A stretch of 64,000 nucleotides of DNA, taken from contig NZ_JACCCU010000001.1 of assembly GCF_013410875.1 (NCBI RefSeq), positions 2,480,001 to 2,544,000 of the forward strand, in the 5' to 3' direction. How positions within the stretch are numbered: the first letter of the stretch is position 1; every line of letters begins with the position of its first letter. Source of the DNA: Tunturiibacter empetritectus (GTDB lineage Bacteria > Acidobacteriota > Terriglobia > Terriglobales > Acidobacteriaceae). The notes beneath the pieces are model-generated. The model was not told the origin of the DNA. It searched no databases and saw nothing but the letters and a program-made list of their open reading frames with translations. Of this stretch, positions 16,177 through 24,856 are shown in pieces. A program made the position numbers and the translations under genes.

Positions 16177-17823
16177 ATGCCTAAGCCAATTTTGCTAGCT
16201 ATCGATGACGACACCAGCGTTCTGGAAGCGGTGGTCCAGGATCTGCGTCGGCACTACGGCCAGGACTACCGCATCGTCCGTGCTGCCTCCGGCGCTGCTG
16301 CCCTGGATATCTGCCGCCAGCTCAAAGAAAGAAAAGACACGGTCGCGTTGTTCCTCTCCGATCAACGTATGCCGGGAATGACCGGAGTTGATTTTCTTCA
16401 GCAGGCCCTATGCATCTATCCGAATGCGAAACGTGTTCTGCTGACTGCCTATGCCGATACGGAAGCGGCGATTCGGGCCATCAACTCGGCCAAGATTCAC
16501 TACTACCTGAATAAGCCCTGGGATCCGCCGGAGGAGAAGCTTTATCCGGTGCTGGACGATCTGTTGGGGAGCTGGAAGGAGGGGTACAGACCTCCGTTTG
16601 AGGGGATTCGAGTCGTGGGGGTGCGGTGGTCGGCGATGGACCATGCGGTCCGTGACTTTCTCTCGCGCAACCGTATTCCCTATCAGTGGTTGAACCCGGA
16701 GACGAATCCGGATGCACTGGCGCTGCTGAAGGAGAAGGGTATCGACGATACCAAGCTGCCGGTCATTCTGTTTGGCGACGGGACGGCGCTCGTGCAACCG
16801 ACATCGACCGAGATGGCCAATAAGGTCGGCCTTCGGACACAGGCACAGCAGGAGTTCTACGACGTTGTGGTGGTGGGCGCGGGGCCTGCGGGGCTTGCGG
16901 CGGGCGTGTATGGGGCCTCTGAGGGGCTGCGTACGCTGGTGATCGAGGCAGCGGCTCCCGGCGGGCAGGCGGGTTCAAGCTCAAAGATCGAGAACTACCT
17001 GGGCTTTCCAGAAGGACTCAGCGGCGAGGAGCTGGCCAAGCGGGCTTTCCTGCAGGCGAATCGGCTGGGGGCGGAGTTTTTGACGCAGAAGGTCAACTGT
17101 ATCCGCTCGGAGAATCAGTACCGCATCCTGACGATGGCCGACGGGCAGGAGGTGACCTGCCATGTGTGCCTGCTGGCGACGGGGGTCGACTACTGCAAGC
17201 TGGATGTGCCGGGGGCAGACAAGTTGAGCGGAGCGGGTGTCTACTACGGCGCTGCGCTGACCGAGGCGATGTCGTGCAAGGAAGAGGCTGTCTACATCGT
17301 TGGTGGGGCGAACTCGGCTGGCCAGGCTGCTATGCATTTCTCCCGCTACGCCGATCATGTTCACATGCTGGTCCGCGGAAAGTCGCTTGAGAGCAGCATG
17401 TCGAAGTATCTGATCGACCAGATTGAGGCGACTCCAAACATCACGGTCGAGACCGGCACCGAGGTGATTGCGATGGGGGGCGAGGGTCACCTGGAATGCC
17501 TGACGCTGAAGACGCCTCGCGGAGAAGAGGCTCGACCGGCCAGCTCCCTGTTTATCTTTATCGGCGCGGCGCCGAAGACAGACTGGATGCCAGCGGAGCT
17601 CTGCCGCGACAGCAAGGGATTTATTCTCGCTGGTCCCGACCTGAAGGCGCAGTCACCCAAATCGTGGAAGCTGGAACGTGACCCTTATCTGCTGGAGACA
17701 AGCGTTCCCGGTATCTTTGTCGCTGGCGATGTACGATTCAACTCGGTCAAACGATGCGCTTCCGCTGTTGGCGAAGGCTCGATCGCGATTCAGTTCGTCC
17801 ACCAATATCTGGCAACGCTTTGA
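16177..17823 (+). CDS. Response-regulator receiver fused to thioredoxin-reductase-like flavoprotein
   Basis: 548 residues. Residues 1-125 are an intact receiver: D10/D11/D12, acceptor D62 in LSDQRMPG, T90 and K113 in LNKPWD. A glutaredoxin/thioredoxin-like segment follows (about 145-215) but without a CxxC. From 228 on comes a thioredoxin-reductase fold: FAD motif GAGPAG at 234, GGQAGSSSKIENYLGFP, an NADPH motif VGGANSAG, and the C-terminal GIFVAGD. Where thioredoxin reductase carries CxxC, this reads GVYYGAALTEAM, so it cannot reduce thioredoxin in the usual way. It may oxidise NAD(P)H or sense redox state. The kinase 23 nt downstream is the obvious phospho-donor. Confidence 0.9.
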   Translation: MPKPILLAIDDDTSVLEAVVQDLRRHYGQDYRIVRAASGAAALDICRQLKERKDTVALFLSDQRMPGMTGVDFLQQALCIYPNAKRVLLTAYADTEAAIRAINSAKIHYYLNKPWDPPEEKLYPVLDDLLGSWKEGYRPPFEGIRVVGVRWSAMDHAVRDFLSRNRIPYQWLNPETNPDALALLKEKGIDDTKLPVILFGDGTALVQPTSTEMANKVGLRTQAQQEFYDVVVVGAGPAGLAAGVYGASEGLRTLVIEAAAPGGQAGSSSKIENYLGFPEGLSGEELAKRAFLQANRLGAEFLTQKVNCIRSENQYRILTMADGQEVTCHVCLLATGVDYCKLDVPGADKLSGAGVYYGAALTEAMSCKEEAVYIVGGANSAGQAAMHFSRYADHVHMLVRGKSLESSMSKYLIDQIEATPNITVETGTEVIAMGGEGHLECLTLKTPRGEEARPASSLFIFIGAAPKTDWMPAELCRDSKGFILAGPDLKAQSPKSWKLERDPYLLETSVPGIFVAGDVRFNSVKRCASAVGEGSIAIQFVHQYLATL

Positions 17824-17846
17824 AAGGCAACCTAACCAATAACCCG

Positions 17847-19313
17847 ATGAGCGAACAAACCCAAACCGTCCAACCCAACGTCATCGAAACGATCGATTCG
17901 GAGCTGCTGGCGCAGCTTCGCAAGGTGCCAATTCTGTCCTCGTTGAAAGACGACGAACTGCACTGTCTTCAGGGAGTGAAGCGCACCCACGTTGAGAAGG
18001 GCCAGATCATAGCGCGTCAGGGAGAGGTCTCCCACGCCTTCTGTATCTTGCTCCGAGGGGAGTTCCGCGTCTTCCAGACGACTCCTGAGGGCGACCAGAG
18101 CACGATGGCCAAGCTGGAGACCGGAGATGCGTTTGGGGAGATGGCGCTTTTGACCAGCATTCCAAATGCAGGGAGCCTAGAAGCTTTAGTGCCGAGCGAT
18201 CTGCTGGAGCTCGATGAGGAGCAATTCTGGGAGCTGATGACCAGCTGCCCACAGGTTCGCAAGGCCATACTGGGCAACATGGCCTTTCGGCTTCAAAAGC
18301 TACAAAGCATTACACTCCGGCAGGAGAACCTGGCCTCGCTGGGCACGCTCGCTGCTGGCCTGATGCATGAGCTGAACAACCCGGGCTCTGCTGCCCGCCG
18401 CGCCGCGTCGCAGCTGCGTGAGAATCTGATGAGGATGCATGAGCTTTCGCTTAAGTTCACAGAGCGTGAGCTATCGGCGGAGCAGAAGAGGTGCATGTTC
18501 GGTTTGCAAAAGCAGGCTCTCACAGCAAAGCAACCTCTGATGATGAACTCCCTGGACCAGAGCGACGCCGAGGAGGCTCTGGCCGAGTGGATGGAGTCTG
18601 CGAACATCGAGAACGCATGGAAGATGGCGCCGACGCTGGTTTCGATTGGAATGACGCCAGCAGAGTTGGAGCGCATCCGCAACGATTTTAATGGGCCAAT
18701 GCTGCCGGAAGCGCTGGGTTGGCTGGAGGCGCTGGTCTCGAGCACGCAGCTGGTGGGCACCATCGAGGAGAGTATTGGCCGTGTGACCGACCTGGTACAT
18801 GCCGTCAAGTCTTATGTCTACGAAGGAAGAGGGCAGAAGCAGACGATCGATATCAATGGCAGCATTCATGCGACGCTGGTCGTCCTGGGTCACAAGCTGC
18901 GCGAGAAGGAGATTGTGCTCGAGAAGAACTTCGCCACCGACCTTCCCGCACTGCACAGCGAGTGCACGGGGCTGAATCAGATCTGGACGAATCTGCTGGA
19001 CAATGCGATCGACGCGGTGCCGCAGCATGGACGGATCAGCGTGCATACGTGGGCAGAGAGTTCGAAGGCAGACCCTAAAAATCCTCACACCGACCTGTGC
19101 ATCAGCGTGAGCGACAACGGCGCGGGAATTCCACTGGATAGCCAGGAACACATCTTCGATCCCTTTTATACAACCAAGCCTGTCGGCGTCGGAACGGGCA
19201 TCGGTCTTGGGATCGTGCAACGTATCGTCGATCAGTATCACGGCGTGATTCGCTTCAGCTCCGAGCCCGGCAATACCGAGTTTGTTGTGCGGCTTCCCAG
19301 CGATAACGAATAA
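17847..19313 (+). CDS. Histidine kinase with cyclic-nucleotide-binding domain
   Basis: 488 residues from the ATG at 17847, 23 nt after the receiver/oxidoreductase fusion, so same operon. An N-terminal Crp-like cNMP-binding domain (about 25-145, with GDAFGEMALLTSIPNAGSLEAL, where the Arg usually seen before the Ala-Ser or Ala-Thr pair is absent). The dimerisation helix has H174 in LMHELNNP, followed by a long insert, then an ATPase domain with N-box NLLDNAID, DNGAGI, FDPFYTTK and GTGIGLGI. No membrane helix, so a cytoplasmic kinase. It most likely phosphorylates D62 of its neighbour. The nature of the ligand is open because the phosphate-binding arginine of classical cAMP receptors is not evident. 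Confidence 0.9.
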   Translation: MSEQTQTVQPNVIETIDSELLAQLRKVPILSSLKDDELHCLQGVKRTHVEKGQIIARQGEVSHAFCILLRGEFRVFQTTPEGDQSTMAKLETGDAFGEMALLTSIPNAGSLEALVPSDLLELDEEQFWELMTSCPQVRKAILGNMAFRLQKLQSITLRQENLASLGTLAAGLMHELNNPGSAARRAASQLRENLMRMHELSLKFTERELSAEQKRCMFGLQKQALTAKQPLMMNSLDQSDAEEALAEWMESANIENAWKMAPTLVSIGMTPAELERIRNDFNGPMLPEALGWLEALVSSTQLVGTIEESIGRVTDLVHAVKSYVYEGRGQKQTIDINGSIHATLVVLGHKLREKEIVLEKNFATDLPALHSECTGLNQIWTNLLDNAIDAVPQHGRISVHTWAESSKADPKNPHTDLCISVSDNGAGIPLDSQEHIFDPFYTTKPVGVGTGIGLGIVQRIVDQYHGVIRFSSEPGNTEFVVRLPSDNE

Positions 19314-19429
19314 AATTGTACCAACGTCGTGCCCTCTTCGGGAGGGCAACATTTTTCTCTGACTTGCGTTTACTCCTTCGAACGCGTGCGCCAATGATGG
19401 TCACGCGCGAACCGAATCGTGAGGACGCT

Positions 19430-19774
19430 ATGAAACTCTCTTATCTTGCTCTGCCTGTTGTCACCGCCGCTTGTCTTTTGACGGCCGGATGCGCGTCACA
19501 CACGGCTTACTACGCTCCGCCTCCGCCCCCACCGCCTGCCGGCTACAACAGTGTTCCTCCGCTGATCGCGCGGGCCGATCAGGTGGGATTCCGCTCGGGC
19601 ACGGAAGACGGCGGACGCGATGCCTACAACGGATTCGGCTACCATCCGCAGCATGATCGGAAGTTTCACAGCACTCCTGGCTACGACTCCGCGCTGGGGC
19701 CGTATGAGCCTTACCGCGATGCTTTTCGGAGAGCCTATCTTCGCGGCTACGACCAGGGGTTCCATCGAAGCTAG
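19430..19774 (+). CDS. Small lipoprotein
   Basis: 114 residues from the ATG at 19430 (GAGGA 5 nt upstream). Lipobox LTAGC at about residues 17-21 indicates lipidation by Lgt and Lsp. A proline run (seven Pro) follows at the mature N-terminus, then a Tyr/Gly/Asp-rich part with YDSALGPYEPYRDAFRRAYLRGYDQGF, resembling short glycine-zipper-like or YMGG-like outer-membrane lipoproteins. Function unknown. It comes 116 nt after the kinase and could be read through from it. Confidence 0.75.
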   Translation: MKLSYLALPVVTAACLLTAGCASHTAYYAPPPPPPPAGYNSVPPLIARADQVGFRSGTEDGGRDAYNGFGYHPQHDRKFHSTPGYDSALGPYEPYRDAFRRAYLRGYDQGFHRS

Positions 19775-19812
19775 TCACGCTCGGCTGGTGGTCTCCTCGA
19801 GTCGTATGATCG

Positions 19813-20250
19813 ATGCAGGAGACCACTTTGCCGCTGACACCTTTTCACATCGCCTTTCCCGTCGACGACCTGGACGCTGCGCGTACTTTTTACGGAACGA
19901 CCCTTGGTTGTGCGGAGGGTCGAAGCTCGTCGCAGTGGATCGATTTCGATCTCTTTGGACATCAGATCGTCGCACATCTGAAGCCAGGGTCCTCGAATAA
20001 CAAGGTTCACCATAATCCAGTCGACGGACATGACGTTCCGGTTCCTCACTTCGGCGTGGTGCTCCCGATGGAGACGTGGGAGATGCTTGCTGAGCGGCTC
20101 CGTCGTGCCGGGGTTGCGTTTGTCATCGAGCCTTATATCCGGTTCAAGGGCGAGGTGGGCGAGCAGGCGACGATGTTCTTTCTTGACCCTGCGGGAAATG
20201 CGCTCGAGTTCAAAGCATTCGCTGACATCAGACAACTCTTTGCGAAGTAA
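19813..20250 (+). CDS. VOC-superfamily (glyoxalase/dioxygenase-like) protein
   Basis: 145 residues with two beta-alpha-beta-beta-beta modules. Probable metal ligands are the His in PFHIAFPV (module 1), the His in VPHFGVVL (module 2) and the Glu in NALEFKAF near the C-terminus, the arrangement of single-domain glyoxalase I/extradiol-dioxygenase relatives. [14 protein letters not shown] is the signature of the family's closing strand. The reaction cannot be assigned. It begins 38 nt after the lipoprotein stop with an unremarkable site. Confidence 0.85.
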   Translation: MQETTLPLTPFHIAFPVDDLDAARTFYGTTLGCAEGRSSSQWIDFDLFGHQIVAHLKPGSSNNKVHHNPVDGHDVPVPHFGVVLPMETWEMLAERLRRAGVAFVIEPYIRFKGEVGEQATMFFLDPAGNALEFKAFADIRQLFAK

Positions 20251-20431
20251 TCTTGCAGGATTGGATCAAAGAGGCGAAGCTCCCTGTTTGTTTCGAGTAA
20301 AGAAGCGCTAATCCGGAAAGCGCGAAAACCCTTTTACTATATCGTTTTAGTTCTATAGACTCACTTACGGTCCGTGAGCAAACGATTGTCTGCTTCGTGG
20401 GACCGGTCCTACCTAGCTTGAAGGAGCATGA

Positions 20432-22651
20432 ATGTTATTTTTTCAGCGGTTCAGCGTTTTGTCGGTCTTTGCAGCGATGACTGTAGTGTTATTTGGTTCA
20501 ATGGCGGCAAATGCCCAGACCACGCCCGCCACCACGAACAGGCCTTGGATGAACAAGAGCCTCTCCCCGGATGAGCGCGCCAATCTGGTGGCAGGCCAGA
20601 TGACTCTTGATGAAAAGATCCAGATGGTTCACGGGACTGGCTGGGGGGTGCTGCGCGCGGGTGATCCGGTGCCGGCGAAGTCGAACTTCGCTGCAGGTTA
20701 TATGGAGGGAGTCGAGCGGCTTGGGATTCCGGGGATCGATCTTGCGGATTCCGCGGTCGGGGCTCGTATGGCCGCGTATCAGTCTCGTTATGCGACGCTG
20801 CTGCCTTCGACGCTTGGCGCCGCCTCAAGCTGGGATCCGGAGTCGGCGTTTCTATATGGCTCCGTGATAGGCCGTGAGCTTCGTGCGTGGGGCTCGAATA
20901 TGACAATCGGCGGCGGTGTGAACATCACGCGAGAGCCACGCAATGGCCGCAACTTCGAGTACGCAGGGGAAGATCCGATTCTTGCCGGGACGATGACGGG
21001 CAATCTCGAGAAGGGCGTCTTCTCGCAGCATGTGATGAGCGACATCAAACACTATGCATTGAATGATCAGGAGACTGGGCGGACTGTGGTTGACGCGCTG
21101 CTCGACAAAAAGGCTCTGCGCGAGTCGGATATGCTTGCTTTCGAGGTGTCGATTGGGATTGCGGAGCCGTCGGCGGTGATGTGCTCTTACAACCTGTATG
21201 AGGGCGACCATACCTGCGAGAACGACTATCTGCTCAACGAAGTTTTGAAGAAGGACTTCAAGTTCAAGGGCTGGGTGGTCTCGGATTGGGGCGCGACTCA
21301 TAGTACGGTCAAGGCCGCGCTGAACGGGATGGATCAGGAGATGCCTGGCGACGAGAACTACTTCAATGCGCCGCTGAAGAAGGCGGTTGAAGGCGGGCAG
21401 GTCCCCGCGGCTCGACTGGACGACATGGTCCATCGCATTCTGCGCAGCATGTTTGCAGCGGGTGTGGTGGATGATCCGCCGGTCCGTACAGTCGTCGATC
21501 CGTTCCGTGGACGAGATGACGCGCAGCACATTGCTGAAGAGAGCATCGTTCTGTTGAAGAACGCGGATCATATTCTTCCGCTAAAGGCGGCGGCTTCGAG
21601 CTCGATTGCGATTATCGGTTCGCATGCGGATGTGGGTGTTCTTTCGGGAGGCGGCTCGGCTCAGGTGGATGCGCCGGGCGGCAATGCTGCGGACCCGAAG
21701 GCGGGCGGTTCCGGCTGGACCGAGCATGTCTACTTCCCTTCTTCTCCGCTCAAGAACATTCAGGCGCACTCGCCTCAGGCTTCGGTACGGTACGTGGATG
21801 GGTTGGATACTGCCGCGGCCGTGAAGCTGGCTAAGTCTTCTTCTGTGGCTATCGTTTTTGTGAATCAGCCGATGCAGGAAGGAATGGATGCGGTGACTCT
21901 GTCACTGCCTGACAATCAAGATGCGCTGGTCGAGGCGGTTGCAGCGGCGAATCCGAACACTATCGTCGTGATCGAAAATGGCGGACCGGTGAGTATGCCG
22001 TGGGTTCAACGTGTGAAGGGCGTGGTCGAGATGTGGTATCCCGGCATCGGCGGCGCGCAGGCTCTGGCCAACATCCTCTTCGGCGAGGTGAATCCTTCGG
22101 GCAAGCTGCCAGTCACGTTTGCAAAAGATGAGGCACAGTTGCCGCATCCTGTGGTGCCGGGTCTTGAGGGAGTGCCACCTGGCCCCAACCAGGAGCATCC
22201 GGTTAAACCATTCGACGTGAACTACAACTCGGAAGGCGCCAAGGTCGGTTACAAATGGTTTGAGGCAACCAACAAGCAGCCACTCTTCCCGTTTGGCTTC
22301 GGCTTGTCTTACACCACCTATGCTTACTCTGGCCTGGCTGTCGATGATGCCAAGCGCACGGTTCACTTCACGGTTCGCAACACCGGAGTACACGAGGGCA
22401 CCGAGATCGCCGAGGTCTACGTCGCTCTGCCAGCAGCTGCGAAGGAGGACTACAAGCGGCTTGCAGCATGGCAGCGGGTGAAGCTGGCTCCCGGCGAGTC
22501 GAAGGAGGTTACGTTGCCGCTGCATCCGCTCTCGCTTACGGTCTTCAACACGGATCAGAACGGATGGCAGCTGCTTCCGGGCGAGTACAAAGTTACGGCG
22601 GGGCCGTCCTCCAGCGACACTCCGCTGAAGGCTACGCTGCACGTTCAGTAA
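20432..22651 (+). CDS. Secreted GH3 beta-glucosidase
   Basis: 739 residues with a signal peptide (about 1-28, ending ANA-Q) and AAGGAG before the ATG. The GH3 N-terminal TIM barrel has NITREPRNGRNFEYAGEDP and the nucleophile D285 in VVSDWGA; the second alpha/beta domain follows (near 360-560), with the KLPVTF signature near 550, and a fibronectin-III-like C-terminal domain (about 640-730, VRNTGVHEGTEIAEVYV). Members remove terminal beta-glucose, xylose or related sugars from oligosaccharides in the periplasm. Substrate is not predictable from motifs alone. It is a single-gene unit with a strong hairpin at its stop codon. Confidence 0.92.
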   Translation: MLFFQRFSVLSVFAAMTVVLFGSMAANAQTTPATTNRPWMNKSLSPDERANLVAGQMTLDEKIQMVHGTGWGVLRAGDPVPAKSNFAAGYMEGVERLGIPGIDLADSAVGARMAAYQSRYATLLPSTLGAASSWDPESAFLYGSVIGRELRAWGSNMTIGGGVNITREPRNGRNFEYAGEDPILAGTMTGNLEKGVFSQHVMSDIKHYALNDQETGRTVVDALLDKKALRESDMLAFEVSIGIAEPSAVMCSYNLYEGDHTCENDYLLNEVLKKDFKFKGWVVSDWGATHSTVKAALNGMDQEMPGDENYFNAPLKKAVEGGQVPAARLDDMVHRILRSMFAAGVVDDPPVRTVVDPFRGRDDAQHIAEESIVLLKNADHILPLKAAASSSIAIIGSHADVGVLSGGGSAQVDAPGGNAADPKAGGSGWTEHVYFPSSPLKNIQAHSPQASVRYVDGLDTAAAVKLAKSSSVAIVFVNQPMQEGMDAVTLSLPDNQDALVEAVAAANPNTIVVIENGGPVSMPWVQRVKGVVEMWYPGIGGAQALANILFGEVNPSGKLPVTFAKDEAQLPHPVVPGLEGVPPGPNQEHPVKPFDVNYNSEGAKVGYKWFEATNKQPLFPFGFGLSYTTYAYSGLAVDDAKRTVHFTVRNTGVHEGTEIAEVYVALPAAAKEDYKRLAAWQRVKLAPGESKEVTLPLHPLSLTVFNTDQNGWQLLPGEYKVTAGPSSSDTPLKATLHVQ

Positions 22652-22697
22652 GGATCAGCGCCTGAGCCTGTTGATGGCGGCTCAGGCGCTGATCCTT
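22650..22697 (+). terminator. Long hairpin at the GH3 stop codon
   Basis: A 19-bp perfect stem with a 10-nt loop, starting within the TAA stop codon. It lacks a T-run (TTGGGCG follows), so it could terminate with help or protect the 3' end. Chance formation of a stem of this length is very unlikely. Confidence 0.7.
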
Positions 22698-22707
22698 GGG
22701 CGTTCAC

Positions 22708-22713
22708 TATGAT
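22708..22713 (+). promoter_or_regulatory. -10-like TATGAT near the chbG start
   Basis: TATGAT ends 8 nt before the ATG at 22722, and no ribosome site lies between. It comes right after the GH3 terminator, as expected for a new transcript start with little or no leader. Confidence 0.3.
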
Positions 22714-22721
22714 AAGTACTT

Positions 22722-23591
22722 ATGCCTGCCCGACTCATTATCAATGCGGACGACTTCGGCCTCACTCGTGGGGTTAACCGCGCCGTCATGGAGCTTCACC
22801 AGGCTGGGTCGTTGACCTCTGCCACGTTGATGGCGACCGGGGCGGCGTTCGACGATGCTGTGGCGCTTGCCCGCACCAATCCTATCCTTGGTGTCGGCTG
22901 TCACATCACGCTCACAGATGGTCTCCCTGTCTCGCCGGCGCAAAGCATCTCTACGCTGCTGGGTCCTGATGGCACGACGTTTCGTCCGTCGCTTGTCGAT
23001 TTTGTGCAGGCGCTGGTACGCGGCAAGATCAGCGAAGATGAGGTGGAACGGGAGGCGCTTGCGCAGGTGGAGAAGCTACGAGGCGCAGGCATCGAGGTTA
23101 CTCATCTGGATACGCATAAGCACACACATCTTTTCCCAGCTGTCACGAGGCCTCTTCTGCGCGTTGCAGAACGCTGCGGCATTGGCGCGATTCGCAATCC
23201 GTTCGAGGATCCCTGGAGTCTTGCTCTTGGACACGGGAACCGCATTCGACGCCTCCAGGTGAAGCTGCTTGGCAGTCTTCACAGCAGGTTCGAACGCCAG
23301 CCGCAGATTCGTAACTCTCGCGTGCTAACTACCGACGGAACGATTGGGATCTCCGCGACCGGCCATCTGGACGCCCCTACCCTGCATGAGCTTTTGCTTG
23401 CTCTGCCGGCTGATGGAACCTTTGAACTCTGCTGCCATCCCGGTTACAACGATAGGGATCTCGATCTCGTCACCACTCGGCTTCGCACCCATCGTGACGT
23501 GGAGCGAGACGCTTTGCTCACCGAGGTTCCCGCGCGGTCTTTGCGACCAAATGCGCCGCAGCTCATCAACTATGGGGACCTTGTAGCCTAA
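22722..23591 (+). CDS. ChbG/YdjC-family carbohydrate deacetylase
   Basis: 289 residues. Conserved metal-binding and catalytic blocks: NADDFGLTRGVN near the N-terminus, GCHITL, HLDTHKHTHLFP and CCHPGYND. ChbG removes acetyl groups from chitooligosaccharides; HpnK in hopanoid clusters is a relative (established). No chb or hopanoid genes are nearby. It lies before bshA in the same direction, 113 nt apart. Bacillithiol synthesis needs a deacetylase for GlcNAc-malate, but the known one (BshB) is a LmbE/PIG-L protein, so a role here is speculative. Otherwise it may serve amino-sugar use together with the GH3 enzyme. Confidence 0.85.
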   Translation: MPARLIINADDFGLTRGVNRAVMELHQAGSLTSATLMATGAAFDDAVALARTNPILGVGCHITLTDGLPVSPAQSISTLLGPDGTTFRPSLVDFVQALVRGKISEDEVEREALAQVEKLRGAGIEVTHLDTHKHTHLFPAVTRPLLRVAERCGIGAIRNPFEDPWSLALGHGNRIRRLQVKLLGSLHSRFERQPQIRNSRVLTTDGTIGISATGHLDAPTLHELLLALPADGTFELCCHPGYNDRDLDLVTTRLRTHRDVERDALLTEVPARSLRPNAPQLINYGDLVA

Positions 23592-23704
23592 CGGCGCGCG
23601 TTTGCGAATAGCTGATGAACCGCCGGACGCCAAAGAGTCTTATGAGATCGTTGCTTCGTCCAATAGCAGGAGAAGTGGATGCAGCCTAAAGATATGGGAA
23701 GACT

Positions 23705-24856
23705 ATGAAGATCGGCATCACCTGTTATCCCACCTACGGCGGCAGCGGTGTCGTCGCCACTGAGCTTGGTATTGAACTGGCTGCCCGCGGCCACGAGATT
23801 CACTTCATCACCTACTCGCAGCCTTTTCGTCTCAGTGGCCGTGAGTCGAATATTCACTTCCACGAGGTTGCGGTTTCAAACTATCCGCTGTTTGAACATC
23901 CGCCCTACGATCTCGCGCTGGCTACTCGGATGGCCGAGGTCGCCGAGTTTTATTCGCTGGATCTGCTGCATGTTCACTATGCGATTCCTCACTCTGTGAG
24001 CGCGTTGCTGGCGCGACAGATGCTTGCTACGCGGGGAATTCATCTGCCGTTTATCACGACACTTCATGGCACCGACATCACGCTGGTGGGGCTGGATCGC
24101 TCGTATCTTCCCATTACGAAGTTCGGCATCGAGCAGTCGGATGGGGTTACCAGCATCTCGAGCTACCTGCGCGACCGCACCCGCGAGGCCTTCGCCATCA
24201 CCTCTGAGATCGAGGTTGTCCGCAACTTCGTGAACTGCGATGTTTACCTTCGCAATCCGGAGCTGGTGGCTGCGATGCGTCCGCGCTTTGCGGAGCCGAA
24301 CGAGCGGCTTCTGGTTCACCTCTCCAACTTTCGGCCAGTCAAACGCATTCAGGATGTTGTGAGTGTCTTTGCCCGCGTCGCCAAGGCCATGCCGGCGCGG
24401 CTGATGCTGATCGGTGATGGCCCTGACCGCAGCGTCGCCGAGTATCTTGCCCGCGAACACAACGTGCAGGATCGCGTGCACTTCATCGGGAAGCAGGATA
24501 ACGTCAATGAGTTGCTGCCGCTGGCTGACCTGATGCTGATGCCCAGCGAGATGGAGTCGTTCGGGCTGGCGGCGCTGGAGGCCATGGCGTGCAGTGTGCC
24601 AACTATAGGAACACGCGTCGGAGGCGTCCCCGAGCTTATTCAAGATGAACACAATGGCCTCCTCTTCAATGTGGGCGACGTTGACTCCATGTCCACCGCT
24701 GCTATCTCGCTTCTCAGCGATCAGCCACGCCTCGAGGCGATGGCACGAGCAGGCCGCAAGACAGCGCAGGATCACTTCTGCGCCTCTCGAGTTATTCCGC
24801 TTTACGAGGATTATTACGACCGCGTCATAGCGCGCACGGCGTCTTCCACCAAGTGA
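23705..24856 (+). CDS. bshA: N-acetyl-alpha-D-glucosaminyl L-malate synthase
   Basis: 383 residues, full length for BshA, a GT4-family retaining glycosyltransferase that joins GlcNAc from UDP-GlcNAc to L-malate, the first step of bacillithiol synthesis. Supporting motifs: ITCYPTYGGSGVVATELG at the N-terminus, HVHYAIPHS, LHGTDITLVG, and the donor site EMESFGLAALEAMACSVP with VGGVPELI. These are specific to BshA within GT4. Acidobacteria are known to make bacillithiol. The gene converges with the LytS-like kinase and overlaps it by 43 bp tail to tail. The other bsh genes are not in the window. Confidence 0.92.
   Translation: MKIGITCYPTYGGSGVVATELGIELAARGHEIHFITYSQPFRLSGRESNIHFHEVAVSNYPLFEHPPYDLALATRMAEVAEFYSLDLLHVHYAIPHSVSALLARQMLATRGIHLPFITTLHGTDITLVGLDRSYLPITKFGIEQSDGVTSISSYLRDRTREAFAITSEIEVVRNFVNCDVYLRNPELVAAMRPRFAEPNERLLVHLSNFRPVKRIQDVVSVFARVAKAMPARLMLIGDGPDRSVAEYLAREHNVQDRVHFIGKQDNVNELLPLADLMLMPSEMESFGLAALEAMACSVPTIGTRVGGVPELIQDEHNGLLFNVGDVDSMSTAAISLLSDQPRLEAMARAGRKTAQDHFCASRVIPLYEDYYDRVIARTASSTK

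Noticed and set aside
20332-20359. TTTTAC ... TATAGA as a GH3 promoter
   Set aside because: Weak -35 match with an uncertain spacer of 15-16 bp; left out as unsupported.
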